Made by a program: the position numbers and the translations under genes | In this document: piece by piece, positions 19,643-27,427 of the stretch | Numbering within the stretch: position 1 is the first letter of the stretch | Layout: the number at the start of each line of letters is the position of its first letter | The notes under the pieces: model-generated | Told to the model about the DNA's origin: nothing | Seen by the model: the letters and a program-made list of their open reading frames with translations, nothing else | The model's database searches: none | NCBI RefSeq assembly: GCF_006717145.1 | Contig: NZ_VFQF01000001.1 | Coordinates: 2,356,001-2,420,000 of the forward strand | Direction: 5' to 3' | Origin: Humibacillus xanthopallidus | GTDB taxonomy: Bacteria; Actinomycetota; Actinomycetes; Actinomycetales; Dermatophilaceae | Length of the DNA stretch: 64,000 bases

Positions 19643-19648
19643 TATGCT
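19643..19648 (+). promoter_or_regulatory. -10 element of a probable leaderless TrhA transcript
   Basis: TATGCT matches the TAnnnT -10 pattern. Its distance to the ATG at 19656 (8 nt) puts the expected transcription start at or next to the A of the start codon, and no ribosome-binding site precedes it, so leaderless expression is likely. No good -35 hexamer is visible under the palindrome. Confidence 0.5.
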
Positions 19649-19655
19649 GGCCCAC

Positions 19656-20387
19656 ATGAGCCAGCAGAGCACCGAACCCCAGAACCCCGAGTCGAACGGG
19701 TCCTCGGCCGGCGCGGGCGCGGCGGTCGCCGACCTCGTCACGGCCGTCAAGCCCCGACTGCGCGGGTGGCTGCACCTCGCGATGTTCCCCGTCGCGGTCA
19801 TCGGCGGGCTCGTCCTCGTCCTGCTGTCCGAGCCCGGCACGGTGCGCACGGCGTCGATCGTCTTCACGGTCAGTGCCGCGCTGCTCTTCGGGGTCTCCGC
19901 GGTCTACCACCGGGGCACGTGGGGCCCGCGAGCGAGCACGCTGCTCAAGCGGATGGACCACTCGAACATCTACCTCATCATCGCCGGCACCTACACGCCG
20001 TTCGCCGTGACACTGCTCCCGGCTGACCAGGCCCGCCTGCTGCTCTCGGTCATCTGGGGCGGCGCCATCGCGGGAGTCCTCTTCCGCGTCTTCTGGGTCG
20101 GCGCCCCGCGCTGGCTCTACACCGCGCTCTACCTCGCGCTCGGCTGGGCTGCGATCTTCTACGTCGGGCCGTTCTGGCGCACGGGGGGGCCGCTCATCGG
20201 CTCGCTCATCGCGATCGGCGGGCTGATGTACACCGCGGGCGGCATCATCTACGGCGTCAAGCGGCCGAACCCGTGGCCGAAGTGGTTCGGCTTCCACGAG
20301 ATCTTCCACGCATTCACGCTCGGCGGCTTCCTCACCCACTTCGTGGCCGTGACGCTCGCGATCCTCGGCTACCAGGCCGTCAGCTGA
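19656..20387 (+). CDS. TrhA/hemolysin III family membrane protein
   Basis: A 243-residue integral membrane protein of the PAQR/YqfA/hemolysin III family with seven predicted helices, the first at about residue 42 (LHLAMFPVAVIGGLVLVLL). Family residues include SAVYHRGTW after helix 2, MDHSNIYLIIAGTYTPF, and the C-terminal FHEIFHAFTLGGFLTHF with the conserved metal-binding His residues. Function in bacteria is uncertain; E. coli TrhA is linked to membrane energetics. ATG at 19656 (MSQQST) is preferred because it coincides with the predicted transcript start; another ATG lies at 19644. It is divergent from the prenyltransferase gene. Confidence 0.9.
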   Translation: MSQQSTEPQNPESNGSSAGAGAAVADLVTAVKPRLRGWLHLAMFPVAVIGGLVLVLLSEPGTVRTASIVFTVSAALLFGVSAVYHRGTWGPRASTLLKRMDHSNIYLIIAGTYTPFAVTLLPADQARLLLSVIWGGAIAGVLFRVFWVGAPRWLYTALYLALGWAAIFYVGPFWRTGGPLIGSLIAIGGLMYTAGGIIYGVKRPNPWPKWFGFHEIFHAFTLGGFLTHFVAVTLAILGYQAVS

Positions 20388-20498
20388 GCCGACCCGCCTG
20401 ACGGGTCAGGGCGCGGCCACCTAACGGCCACCTCAGCGGCGCCGCTGCGGCACCGCCCGTGCCCGCCCCGGCCGCCGCGCTTCGCTGGTCGAGCGCCC

Positions 20499-20777
20499 CT
20501 ACGTCCGGGGCGCCGAGTCCCCGTCGCCGGGCTGGTCACGCGCCACGTCGGTCTCCGACGACTCAGGAACGTCTGCGGCCATCGTGGCCGTGCCCTCGGG
20601 CTCGCCCTGACGGGCTGCCGCCTCTGCGGCCTGGGCCCGCTCCCGGTCGGTGTAGGCCATGCGCCGCAGCCGCGAGTTCATGTTGCGCACGAGCAGCCAC
20701 AGCGCGATCGCGAGCACGAAGAAGGCGATGAAGCCCCAGATGCCCGGCCCGACCGGCAGGTTTCCTCCGCCATTCAT
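20499..20777 (-). CDS. Small single-pass membrane protein downstream of mca
   Basis: 92 residues with one clear transmembrane helix at about 12-30 (GIWGFIAFFVLAIALWLLV), then a basic stretch RNMNSRLRRM and an acidic, Ala-rich tail. No enzymatic motif is seen. The ATG overlaps the mca stop by one base (TGATG), so it is co-translated with mca. M. tuberculosis also has a small membrane protein gene (Rv1083) beside mca, which supports the gene being real. Function is unknown. Confidence 0.8.
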   Translation of the reverse strand: MNGGGNLPVGPGIWGFIAFFVLAIALWLLVRNMNSRLRRMAYTDRERAQAAEAAARQGEPEGTATMAADVPESSETDVARDQPGDGDSAPRT

Positions 20778-21832
20778 CAGGCGTCCGCCTTCTCTGTCGT
20801 CTCGTCCTCGTCCACGTGCGTGTCGGAGCTGTCGCCGCCTTCGCGACCCCGCGCTGCGTGCGCCACCGTCGCCGCTTCGGGCTCCGGCGCCGCCTCCGCC
20901 TCCGCCGAGACCCGGCCGTCGTAGGCGACCTCGAGGTCCGTGCGGGTCGCGAGCGCATCGGCCTCGGCAGGCGAGCCGAGTCCGGCGAAGAGGTCGTCCT
21001 CACCCTCGGCGAGCGGCACGTAGGACACCGCCGCCTCGTACTCCTCCACGCCCCACACGCGCTGCTGGATCTCGAGCGGAACCTGGAACCAGAAGCCGTC
21101 GGGGTCGACCTGCGTCGCGTGTGCCATGAGCGCCCGGTCACGGGTCTCGAAGTGGTCGGCGCAGGCGATCGTCGTCGTCACCCGCCCGGAACGCCGCGGC
21201 TTCCAGTTGGCCAGCCACTCGGCATACGGGCTCTCGAGGCCCTCGGCCAGCATGGCGTCGTGGATCGCCTCGAGACGCGGCTTGGACCACCCGCCGTTGT
21301 AGTAGATCTTGAGCGGCTGCCACGGCGCGCCCGCGTGCGGGTAGCGGGCGGGGTCGCCGGCTGCCTCGAAGGCCGCCATGGAGACGGTGTGGCACATGAT
21401 GTGGTCGGGGTGGGGGTAGCCACCCTTCTCGTCGTAGGTCGTCATGACGTGCGGCCGCCAGGTGCGGATGACCCGCACGAGCGCCTCGGTCGTCACGTCG
21501 ATGTCCTCGAGGGCGAAGCAGCCGTCGGGCAGCGGCGGCAGCGGGTCGCCCTCGGGCAGTCCGGAGTCGACGAAGCCGAGCCACGTGTGCTCGACGCCGA
21601 GCACCTCCTGCGCCGCCTTCATCTCGTCACGGCGCACCTGGGCGATGTCGCGCAGGATGTGTGCGTCGTTCTTCAGCTTCTCGTTGAGGATGTCGCCACG
21701 CTCGCCGCCCGTGCACGAGACGACCATCACCTCGGCGCCCTCGGCGACGTACTTCGCCGTCGTCGCGGCGCCCTTGCTCGACTCGTCGTCGGGGTGCGCG
21801 TGCACCGCCATCAACCGCATGCCCTGGGCCAC
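20777..21832 (-). CDS. mca: Mycothiol S-conjugate amidase
   Basis: A 351-residue LmbE-family zinc amidase that cuts mycothiol conjugates into mercapturic acids for export. Zinc ligands lie in VHAHPDDESS (near residue 10) and GYPHPDHIMCH; TCTGGERGDILN and GVEHTWLGFVDSGLP are strongly Mca-like. GTG at 21832 is chosen because GGGAG lies five bases upstream and the resulting N-terminus matches the mycobacterial length; an upstream extension is rejected. The last ~60 residues (acidic, Ala/Glu-rich) are a low-complexity tail. Presence of mca indicates a mycothiol-producing actinobacterium. Confidence 0.95.
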   Translation of the reverse strand: MAQGMRLMAVHAHPDDESSKGAATTAKYVAEGAEVMVVSCTGGERGDILNEKLKNDAHILRDIAQVRRDEMKAAQEVLGVEHTWLGFVDSGLPEGDPLPPLPDGCFALEDIDVTTEALVRVIRTWRPHVMTTYDEKGGYPHPDHIMCHTVSMAAFEAAGDPARYPHAGAPWQPLKIYYNGGWSKPRLEAIHDAMLAEGLESPYAEWLANWKPRRSGRVTTTIACADHFETRDRALMAHATQVDPDGFWFQVPLEIQQRVWGVEEYEAAVSYVPLAEGEDDLFAGLGSPAEADALATRTDLEVAYDGRVSAEAEAAPEPEAATVAHAARGREGGDSSDTHVDEDETTEKADA

Positions 21833-22014
21833 GTGGCTCCCTGTCCGTCTGGTCTCGTGTGGTTCCGTGCCGGATGCGCGGGGACCGGCGCCGCGGGCTC
21901 GTGGCCTCCCGGCGCAGGGGCCGCGCTCCCCATGGGAGAGACTGGGGCCCGACAGACATCCTCTCACTCCCGGCGGCGCCGTCCGCCCGGGGCTCCCGAC
22001 CGCCAGGACTCCGT

Positions 22015-22398
22015 ATGCCGTCCCGACCCACCCTGCCCCACCCCGCTCCCGGCACGGCGAAGTGGTGGGTCATCGGCACCCTCGGCGTCGCAGCCGGCGT
22101 CGCCGTGGCGGTGTGGTTCGGCATCTCCTCGACCGTGGGTCTGGCGAGCTTCACGACGACGGGCTACAAGGTGCTGGACGACCAGTCGGTGCGCGTCACC
22201 TTCGAGCTGAACCGCCCTGCCGACAAGCCGACGACGTGCACGATCCAGGCCCTGGCCCGCGACTTCGCGCCGGTCGGCAGCATCGATGTGACCTACTCGC
22301 CGCCCCCGGCCGGCACCGGTTCGCTGACGACGTCGGAGACGGTCACCCTGCGCACGACGTCGCGGGCCGTGACGGGCGAGGTCAAGACCTGCTCCTGA
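22015..22398 (+). CDS. DUF4307 membrane protein
   Basis: A 127-residue protein. A short Pro-rich N-terminus is followed by one transmembrane helix near 20-42 (WVIGTLGVAAGVAVAVWFGI) and an extracytoplasmic beta-rich domain (VRVTFELNRPADKPTTCTIQ, CS at the end). This is the DUF4307 pattern, a family of unknown function usually between mca and greA (Rv1081c in M. tuberculosis), exactly as here. The ATG at 22015 is preceded by an AGGA; a longer frame upstream lacks family similarity. Confidence 0.85.
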   Translation: MPSRPTLPHPAPGTAKWWVIGTLGVAAGVAVAVWFGISSTVGLASFTTTGYKVLDDQSVRVTFELNRPADKPTTCTIQALARDFAPVGSIDVTYSPPPAGTGSLTTSETVTLRTTSRAVTGEVKTCS

Positions 22399-22406
22399 GC
22401 AAATAT

Positions 22407-22431
22407 CCAATCGAAAGAGCACTTCGTCGGG
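22407..22431. repeat. Single copy of the CCAATCGAAAGAGCA repeat
   Basis: One copy with the CTTCGTCGGG ending lies 9 bp after the DUF4307 stop codon, in the gap before greA. It matches the tandem copies at 18380-18570 over its first 22 bases. Confidence 0.75.
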
Positions 22432-22492
22432 TGGTTGGCCGCCACTGACCGTGGTCTGCGCACGCGAACTGCGCGTCCGAGCACGGCTTTGT

Positions 22493-22498
22493 TATGCT
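22493..22498 (+). promoter_or_regulatory. Putative greA -10 element
   Basis: TATGCT, the same hexamer and local context (GTTATGCTGG) as the TrhA promoter, lies about 140 bp upstream of greA in otherwise GC-rich DNA. The -35 region is poor. A 130-nt leader would follow; I saw no convincing riboswitch in it. Confidence 0.4.
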
Positions 22499-22634
22499 GG
22501 AGCATTCATCAGGGTCCGGAGCCGTCGCCAGCCGGCAACACCAGTCGGCGACACACCGCCGGGCCCTGCGCTTATGTGGGCGCCTACGCGAGCACCGCGT
22601 GGGCGTCGACTCATACAAGGAGAAGTGACACCAA

Positions 22635-23120
22635 GTGACCGACACTGCCGCTGGCTTCCTCACGCAGGAGGCCTATGACCGCCTCAAGGCGGAGCTCGAC
22701 CAGCTGACGGGCGAAGGTCGCATCGAGATCGCTCGCAAGATCGAGGAAGCCCGTGAGGAGGGTGACCTCAAGGAGAACGGCGGCTACCACGCTGCCCGCG
22801 AGGAGCAGGGGAAGATGGAGGCCCGCATCCGCCAGCTCACTGCGCTGCTCCAGGACGCCACGATCGGCGAGACGCCAGCTGACGACGGAGTCGTCGAGCC
22901 GGGCATGCTCGTGACCGTCGAGATCCTCGGTGACGAGGAGACCTTCCTGCTCGGCAACCGTGAGATCGCCGACGGGTCCGACCTGCAGGTCTTCTCCGAG
23001 AAGTCCCCGATGGGAGCCGCCGTCAACGGCAAGGCCGTCGGCGACGCCACCTCCTACCAGGCCCCCACCGGCAAGACCATCGGCGTCAAGATCATCGCCG
23101 CGAAGCCGTACACCGGCTGA
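22635..23120 (+). CDS. greA: Transcription elongation factor GreA
   Basis: A 161-residue protein that rescues backtracked RNA polymerase. The N-terminal coiled coil contains LTQEAYDRLKAELDQL and the tip motif EEGDLKENGGYHAAREEQG, whose acidic residues enter the polymerase secondary channel. The C-terminal FKBP-like domain follows (VTVEILGDEETFLLGNRE). Length is normal. The GTG start at 22635 is preceded by AAGGAG at 22617-22622, with slightly long spacing. A strong GC hairpin follows the stop. Confidence 0.96.
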   Translation: MTDTAAGFLTQEAYDRLKAELDQLTGEGRIEIARKIEEAREEGDLKENGGYHAAREEQGKMEARIRQLTALLQDATIGETPADDGVVEPGMLVTVEILGDEETFLLGNREIADGSDLQVFSEKSPMGAAVNGKAVGDATSYQAPTGKTIGVKIIAAKPYTG

Positions 23121-23131
23121 CCGCGCCTGCA

Positions 23132-23167
23132 GAACGGGCCGGATCCCCACGGGGACCCGGCCCGTTC
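23132..23167 (+). terminator. greA terminator hairpin
   Basis: GAACGGGCCGG (23132-23142) pairs perfectly with 23157-23167, with an inner TCCCC/GGGGA pair. It lies 12 bp after the greA stop and directly before the repeat array. There is no T-tract. Confidence 0.75.
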
Positions 23168-23177
23168 GCATACTCAC

Positions 23178-23494
23178 GTCGAGTGGCCAATCGTGGTCGC
23201 TCCGCCCCCGTCGAGTGGCCAATGATGGTCGCTCCGTCCCCGTCGAGGGGCCACACCTTGCCGCCGGCATGCCGTCGAGTGGCCAATCGTGGTCGCCCCG
23301 CCCCCGTCGAGTGGCCACTCCTTGCCGCCCAACCCGAGTCGAGTGGCCACTCCTTGCCGCCCACCCGAGTCGAGTGGCCACTCCTTGCCGCCCACCCGAG
23401 TCGAGGGCCAATGCCGGTCGCTCCGCCCCCGTCGAGTGGCCACACTTTGCCGCCGGTATGCCGTCGAGGGGCCAATCGTGGTCGCCCACCTCCC
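23178..23494 (+). repeat. Array 1: ten 31-32-bp units with the GTCGAGTGGCCA lead
   Basis: Units begin at 23178, 23210, 23242, 23274, 23306, 23338, 23369, 23400, 23431 and 23463. Each starts with GTCGAGTGGCCA or a one-base variant. The remaining ~20 bases fall into a few types, for example ATCGTGGTCGCTCCGCCCCC or CTCCTTGCCGCCCACCCGA. Units are exact in period, so this is a true tandem array, not scattered copies. It fills the gap between greA and the 3' end of the nuclease-like gene. Open frames across it are artefacts of the repeat. Confidence 0.92.
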
Positions 23495-23502
23495 TCGCTC
23501 AC

Positions 23503-24492
23503 TCACGAGCGACGGCGACGTGGCCGTTCGTACTTCGCAGGGGCGAAGAACTGGGGCCCGGCTTCGTGCAACCGCAGCAGGTGAGGACTGCGCCCGAGCG
23601 TGACGGCGATCTCTCGGAGCTTCACCGCTCTGGCCATCTCCTCGAAGACATCGGCAGACACGATTTCGAGGTAGCGCCAGTCCCCCTCCTCGATCCGTTC
23701 CCTGCGGACCTCGTTCTGCCGACGGTCGGTCTCGCGCGAGTGGAACTCGACGCCCTGGTACTCACCGACCACCCGCTCCTCCTTCCAGCCGAGGTCGCCC
23801 ATCCCGAGCCAGTCCCCCGAAGGGCTGTAGAGCTCGAGGTTCATCTCCGGCTCAGGCAAGCCGGCTCGCACCACCATGAGCCGTGACCGCGTCTCCATCG
23901 CGGATCGCGAACCCATCCGCACCTGTGGCAGTGCGTAGTCCAGGGTCACCTTCCCGCGCGGGCGAACCCTGCGACGAAGCGCCACCGCCAACGACTCGAC
24001 TGACCGCTCCAGGTTCGCTGCGGCATCGCCCGCCGCGATGATGTCGTCCAGGCCCACGGGTCGCCCGGGCCCGACATACTCCCCCAGATCGACCCAGGTG
24101 TCCGCCGGGCTGACGACCGGCAGGCCCGCGATCTCGACGACGCGACGGGTCTCCAACCCGCGGTGACCGACGACCTCCCCACGACGAACGCGGTTGTCTG
24201 CCGTTCGCGTCACGATGTGAATGGAGGGATCCTCCTCCAGACATTGCGGCAGCGGCATGCCGTGCAGCCGCGCCGCGGTCGCGCGGGCGAACGCGAAGTC
24301 GTTCGGCGCCGCCACCGCGAAGGCGCAGGCTCGCTCGAGCAGCGTCAAGGGAACCTCGACGCTGCGCACACCGGGCGTCGGCGTCCACAGATCCTGGGCG
24401 CGCAGGCGACGAGGCGTGACCCCTCGGGCGAGAGCCTCCTGTCGGCTGAAGGGACGAATCATCAGGTCTGAGGGAAGTCGCGACGGCTCCAT
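23503..24492 (-). CDS. Putative PD-(D/E)XK (DUF559/Vsr-like) nuclease with AbiEi-like N-terminus
   Basis: 329 residues from the ATG at 24492 (ATG at 24462 is possible; neither has a clear ribosome-binding site). The N-terminal half (MIRPFSRQEALARGVTPRRL, then ERACAFAVAAPNDFAFARAT) resembles the AbiEi/type IV antitoxin-like proteins common in actinobacteria. The C-terminal ~120 residues fit a Vsr/DUF559-type PD-(D/E)XK nuclease core: MGDLGW (Asp), VVGEYQGVEFH (Glu-x-Gln), then a basic helix. No partner toxin or methyltransferase adjoins it. It is unusual in being bracketed by array 1 downstream and the inverted array 2 upstream. Whether it is a defence, repair or mobility nuclease cannot be decided from sequence alone. 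Confidence 0.7.
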   Translation of the reverse strand: MEPSRLPSDLMIRPFSRQEALARGVTPRRLRAQDLWTPTPGVRSVEVPLTLLERACAFAVAAPNDFAFARATAARLHGMPLPQCLEEDPSIHIVTRTADNRVRRGEVVGHRGLETRRVVEIAGLPVVSPADTWVDLGEYVGPGRPVGLDDIIAAGDAAANLERSVESLAVALRRRVRPRGKVTLDYALPQVRMGSRSAMETRSRLMVVRAGLPEPEMNLELYSPSGDWLGMGDLGWKEERVVGEYQGVEFHSRETDRRQNEVRRERIEEGDWRYLEIVSADVFEEMARAVKLREIAVTLGRSPHLLRLHEAGPQFFAPAKYERPRRRRS

Positions 24493-24591
24493 GGACCGAC
24501 CTTGGTGACCGTCCGCCCAGGCGGGAAGATGCGGCGCACCGCCTGTGGACGGCGGGGAGCCTGCTCGGGCAGGTGTGGAAACGCGTCCCCG

Positions 24592-24771
24592 AGTGGCCAC
24601 TTAACGGCATACCGGCGACAAACGGTGGCCACTCGACGGAGGGCCACCGACGAACTGTGGCCACTCGACGGGTGGCCACCGACGAACTGTGGCCACTCGA
24701 CTGAGCTCACCCGACGAACTGTGGCCACTCGACGGGGGGCTAGCGACGAACTTTGGCCACTCGACGGGGTG
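24592..24771 (-). repeat. Array 2: 32-bp units in inverted orientation
   Basis: TGGCCACTCGAC, the reverse complement of the array 1 lead, begins at 24626, 24658, 24690, 24722 and 24754, all exactly 32 bp apart. A single forward copy (GAGTGGCCA at 24592) precedes them. Read on the minus strand, most units continue with CAGTTCGTCGG, a core shared with the CCAATCGAAAGAGCA family. The array occupies the 282-bp gap upstream of the nuclease-like gene and ends 3 bp from the GlmL-family stop codon. Confidence 0.92.
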
Positions 24772-24774
24772 GGG

Positions 24775-26169
24775 CTAGGTGGGGGGTGAGGTGACCTGGG
24801 CGGCGAGGGCGCGGGCGAGCTCGGGCGCCCGGTCGGCGAGGAGGCCGACCGCAAAGAGCAGGTATGCCGTGTCGACCGTCGCGCTCGCCGCACGCGGCAC
24901 CTTCCAGCCGCCGGCGTGGTCGGCGAGCACCGCCCCGAGCACGTGGGCTCGACCTGCCGGGTCGGTGTGGCGCAGCACTCCGCCGGACCCGATGAGGGTC
25001 GTGACGTTGGCCAGCGGGCGAGGCGACTCCGTCGGCTGGGCCGGGCGGGCGTGACGACGCACGGCGACGAGCGCGGCGAGCCGGGCCAGCTCGAGGTCGA
25101 GGTGCCGCTCGCCCTCGTCGACGGGGAGCGAGGCGGGGCGCTCGTGGACTCGGGCGGCATACGCCCGCAGCGTGTCAGCGCCGGTGCCGGTGCCGGCGCC
25201 CATGCCGAGGAGGTGCTCCGTCTCGGCGGCCTCGATGACGTGCTGCGCGTTCCAGCGCATGCCGAGGTCTCCCTCGACGGTGCGGGCGTGCCAGAGCGGT
25301 GCGACGACCTCCTTGTGCAGCGTGGCATCCTCGCCCTCGGGCGTCAGGCAGGAGTAGACGTCGGTCGTGGCTCCACCGATGTCGACGACAAGGACGTCCC
25401 CACCGCCCTCCACCGAGGCGAGCACCTCGACGCCGCGCAGCACGACGTCCGGGGTCGCCGCCTCGACCATCGCGCTGAAGGCGGGGTCGCGCGACAGTCC
25501 CTTGCCACCGATCACGTGGCGCAGGAAGGCTGCTCGGATCGCGGCCCGCGCCGACTCGGGCGCGATGACGCCGATCTGCGGGAGCACGTTCTCGGCCGCC
25601 ACTACCGGTCGGCCGGTGGCCTCGAGCGCCGCCACGGCCTCGTCCCGGGCCTCGACGTTGCCCGCGACGACGATGGGGACGGCATGGTCGCCGTGGCCGC
25701 CGATGGCCGCCTTCGCGAGCCGAGATGCGTTGTGCAGCAGCACATCCGAGTTGCCTCCGTCGGTGCCGCCGACGAGAAGCACCATGTCGGGTCGGGCGGC
25801 GCGCAGCTCCGCCACCCCCGCCGAGGTGAGCTCGCCCGCTGCGACGTGGACGACCTTGGCTCCCGCTGAGAGACCCACCCGGTGCCCGGCCTGGGCGGTG
25901 ACGGTGCGTTCGTAGCCGACGACAGCAAGCCGCAGCCCTCCCCCGGCACTCGAGCAGGCATGCACCGCAGCGTCGTCCGGCACCTCGAGCATGGAGCGGA
26001 GCGTCGCGTAGCCGTCGAGGATGTCGGCCCGCCTGTCTCGCACCCCCCGCACCCCGCCCGTGCCCGTGCCCGTCGTCACCGTCGCGGCGGTGCCGAGCAC
26101 CGAGCCGTCGTCGGCGAGCAGCACGCCCTTGGTGAAGGTCGAGCCGAAGTCGACGGCGAGAATGGCCAT
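24775..26169 (-). CDS. GlmL/MutL-family glutamate mutase-associated ATPase
   Basis: A 464-residue actin-fold (ASKHA) protein. Phosphate loop 1 is AVDFGSTFTKG, the adenosine/phosphate 2 region is LVVDIGGATTDVYS near 255, and LLVGGTDGGNSDVLLHN and LIGSGGVLRH are typical of the GlmL (PF13941) family. Members accompany B12-dependent glutamate mutase and are thought to be its reactivator. Neither mutase subunit is in this window, so either they lie elsewhere or this orphan serves another B12 enzyme. It sits 21 nt after metB on the same strand and could be co-transcribed. Confidence 0.82.
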   Translation of the reverse strand: MAILAVDFGSTFTKGVLLADDGSVLGTAATVTTGTGTGGVRGVRDRRADILDGYATLRSMLEVPDDAAVHACSSAGGGLRLAVVGYERTVTAQAGHRVGLSAGAKVVHVAAGELTSAGVAELRAARPDMVLLVGGTDGGNSDVLLHNASRLAKAAIGGHGDHAVPIVVAGNVEARDEAVAALEATGRPVVAAENVLPQIGVIAPESARAAIRAAFLRHVIGGKGLSRDPAFSAMVEAATPDVVLRGVEVLASVEGGGDVLVVDIGGATTDVYSCLTPEGEDATLHKEVVAPLWHARTVEGDLGMRWNAQHVIEAAETEHLLGMGAGTGTGADTLRAYAARVHERPASLPVDEGERHLDLELARLAALVAVRRHARPAQPTESPRPLANVTTLIGSGGVLRHTDPAGRAHVLGAVLADHAGGWKVPRAASATVDTAYLLFAVGLLADRAPELARALAAQVTSPPT

Positions 26170-26190
26170 GGGAGAAGGGTGCCGAGCGCC

Positions 26191-27369
26191 TCAGCCGTGG
26201 ATGTCGAGCGCCTCGCGCAGGTCGGCGATGAGGTCATCCACGTCCTCGATGCCGACCGAGAGCCGGATGAGGTCTGACGGGACCTCGAGCTCCGTGCCGG
26301 CCACCGAGCTGTGCGTCATCCGTCCCGGGTGCTCGATGAGCGACTCGACACCGCCGAGCGACTCGCCGAGCGTCCACAGCTGCACCGCGGCGCACGCCTT
26401 GACCGCGGCGTCCTCGCCACGCCGCATACGGAAGCTCACCATGCCGCCGAAGCGCTTCATCTGGCGCGCGGCGACATCGTGGTTCTTGTGCGTGGACAGG
26501 CCGGGATAGAGCACCTGCGAGACCCCGTCGTGCCCGCTGAGGAAGTCGACGACCTTCTCGGCGTTGTCGCAGTGCCGCTCCATGCGGATCGCGAGCGTCT
26601 TGAGACCGCGCAGAGTGAGCCACGAGTCGAACGGGCCGGCGACCCCACCGATCGAGTTCTGGTGGAAGGCGATTCGCTCCTCAGCGTCCTCGAGACCAGT
26701 CACGCGGATGTCGCGCGCGGTCACGACGGCGCCACCGACGACGTCACTGTGCCCCCCGGCATACTTCGTCGTCGAGTGGGTGACGATGTCGGCGCCGAGG
26801 GCGAGCGGGCTCTGGAGGTAGGCGGTCGCGAAGGTGTTGTCGACGACGAGCACAGCCCCGGCCTCGTGGGCGATCGCCGCGATGGCCTCGATGTCGGCGA
26901 TGCCGAGCAGGGGGTTGGTCGGCGTCTCGACCCAGACGAGCTTCGTCTGCCCGGGGCGGATCGCGGCACGTACGGCGTCGAGGTCGCCCATGTCGGCGAT
27001 GGAGTGCTCGATGCCCTGCGGCCGGGCGACCTTGTTGAAGTAGCGGTAGGTGCCGCCGTAGGCGTCGTTGGGGACGACGACGTGGTCGCCCGGGACGAGC
27101 AGCGAGCGGGCCACCGTGTCCTGGCCGGCGAGCCCGGACGCGAACGCGAAGCCGCGGCTGCCGTCCTCGAGCGCCGCGATGCACTCCTCGAGCGCCGTGC
27201 GGGTCGGGTTCGCGGAGCGGCTGTACTCGTAGCCGCCGCGGAAGCCGCCGATGCCGTCCTGCTTGTAGGTCGACACCTGGTAGATCGGCGGCACGACGGC
27301 CCCGGTCAGCGGGTCGGCCTCCTGGCCGGCGTGGATGGCGCGCGTGGAGAAGCCGTGCTCGTCAGACAT
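26191..27369 (-). CDS. metB: Cystathionine gamma-synthase
   Basis: A 392-residue Cys/Met-metabolism PLP enzyme. The PLP lysine lies in THSTTKYAGGHSDVVGG. YSRSANPTRTALE, FASGLAGQ, VVPNDAYGGTYRYF and VWVETPTNPLL are typical, and the ending is SLGGVESLIEHPGRMTHSSV. It joins O-acyl-homoserine to cysteine, giving cystathionine; a lyase activity cannot be excluded in this family. ATG at 27369 starts MSDEHGFSTRAIHAG, the usual N-terminus. Its metabolic counterpart cbs lies 34 kb away in the window. No SAM riboswitch is visible in the 58-bp divergent gap. Confidence 0.93.
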   Translation of the reverse strand: MSDEHGFSTRAIHAGQEADPLTGAVVPPIYQVSTYKQDGIGGFRGGYEYSRSANPTRTALEECIAALEDGSRGFAFASGLAGQDTVARSLLVPGDHVVVPNDAYGGTYRYFNKVARPQGIEHSIADMGDLDAVRAAIRPGQTKLVWVETPTNPLLGIADIEAIAAIAHEAGAVLVVDNTFATAYLQSPLALGADIVTHSTTKYAGGHSDVVGGAVVTARDIRVTGLEDAEERIAFHQNSIGGVAGPFDSWLTLRGLKTLAIRMERHCDNAEKVVDFLSGHDGVSQVLYPGLSTHKNHDVAARQMKRFGGMVSFRMRRGEDAAVKACAAVQLWTLGESLGGVESLIEHPGRMTHSSVAGTELEVPSDLIRLSVGIEDVDDLIADLREALDIHG

Positions 27370-27427
27370 GAGGACGAGCCTATGCCCACCCGGGTGAGCG
27401 CTCGGCACCGTCTGCGATGCTGCCGCT

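Noticed and set aside
23178-23494. Possible CRISPR array because of regular 32-bp periodicity
   Set aside because: The constant part is only ~12 bp, the variable parts recur rather than being unique, there are no cas genes, and the arrays invert. It is a minisatellite-like repeat.
23092-23886. Several long open frames across array 1 on both strands
   Set aside because: They read the 31-32-bp repeat in different frames as low-complexity peptides (e.g. GHSLPP and GKEWPLD repeats); no family pattern.
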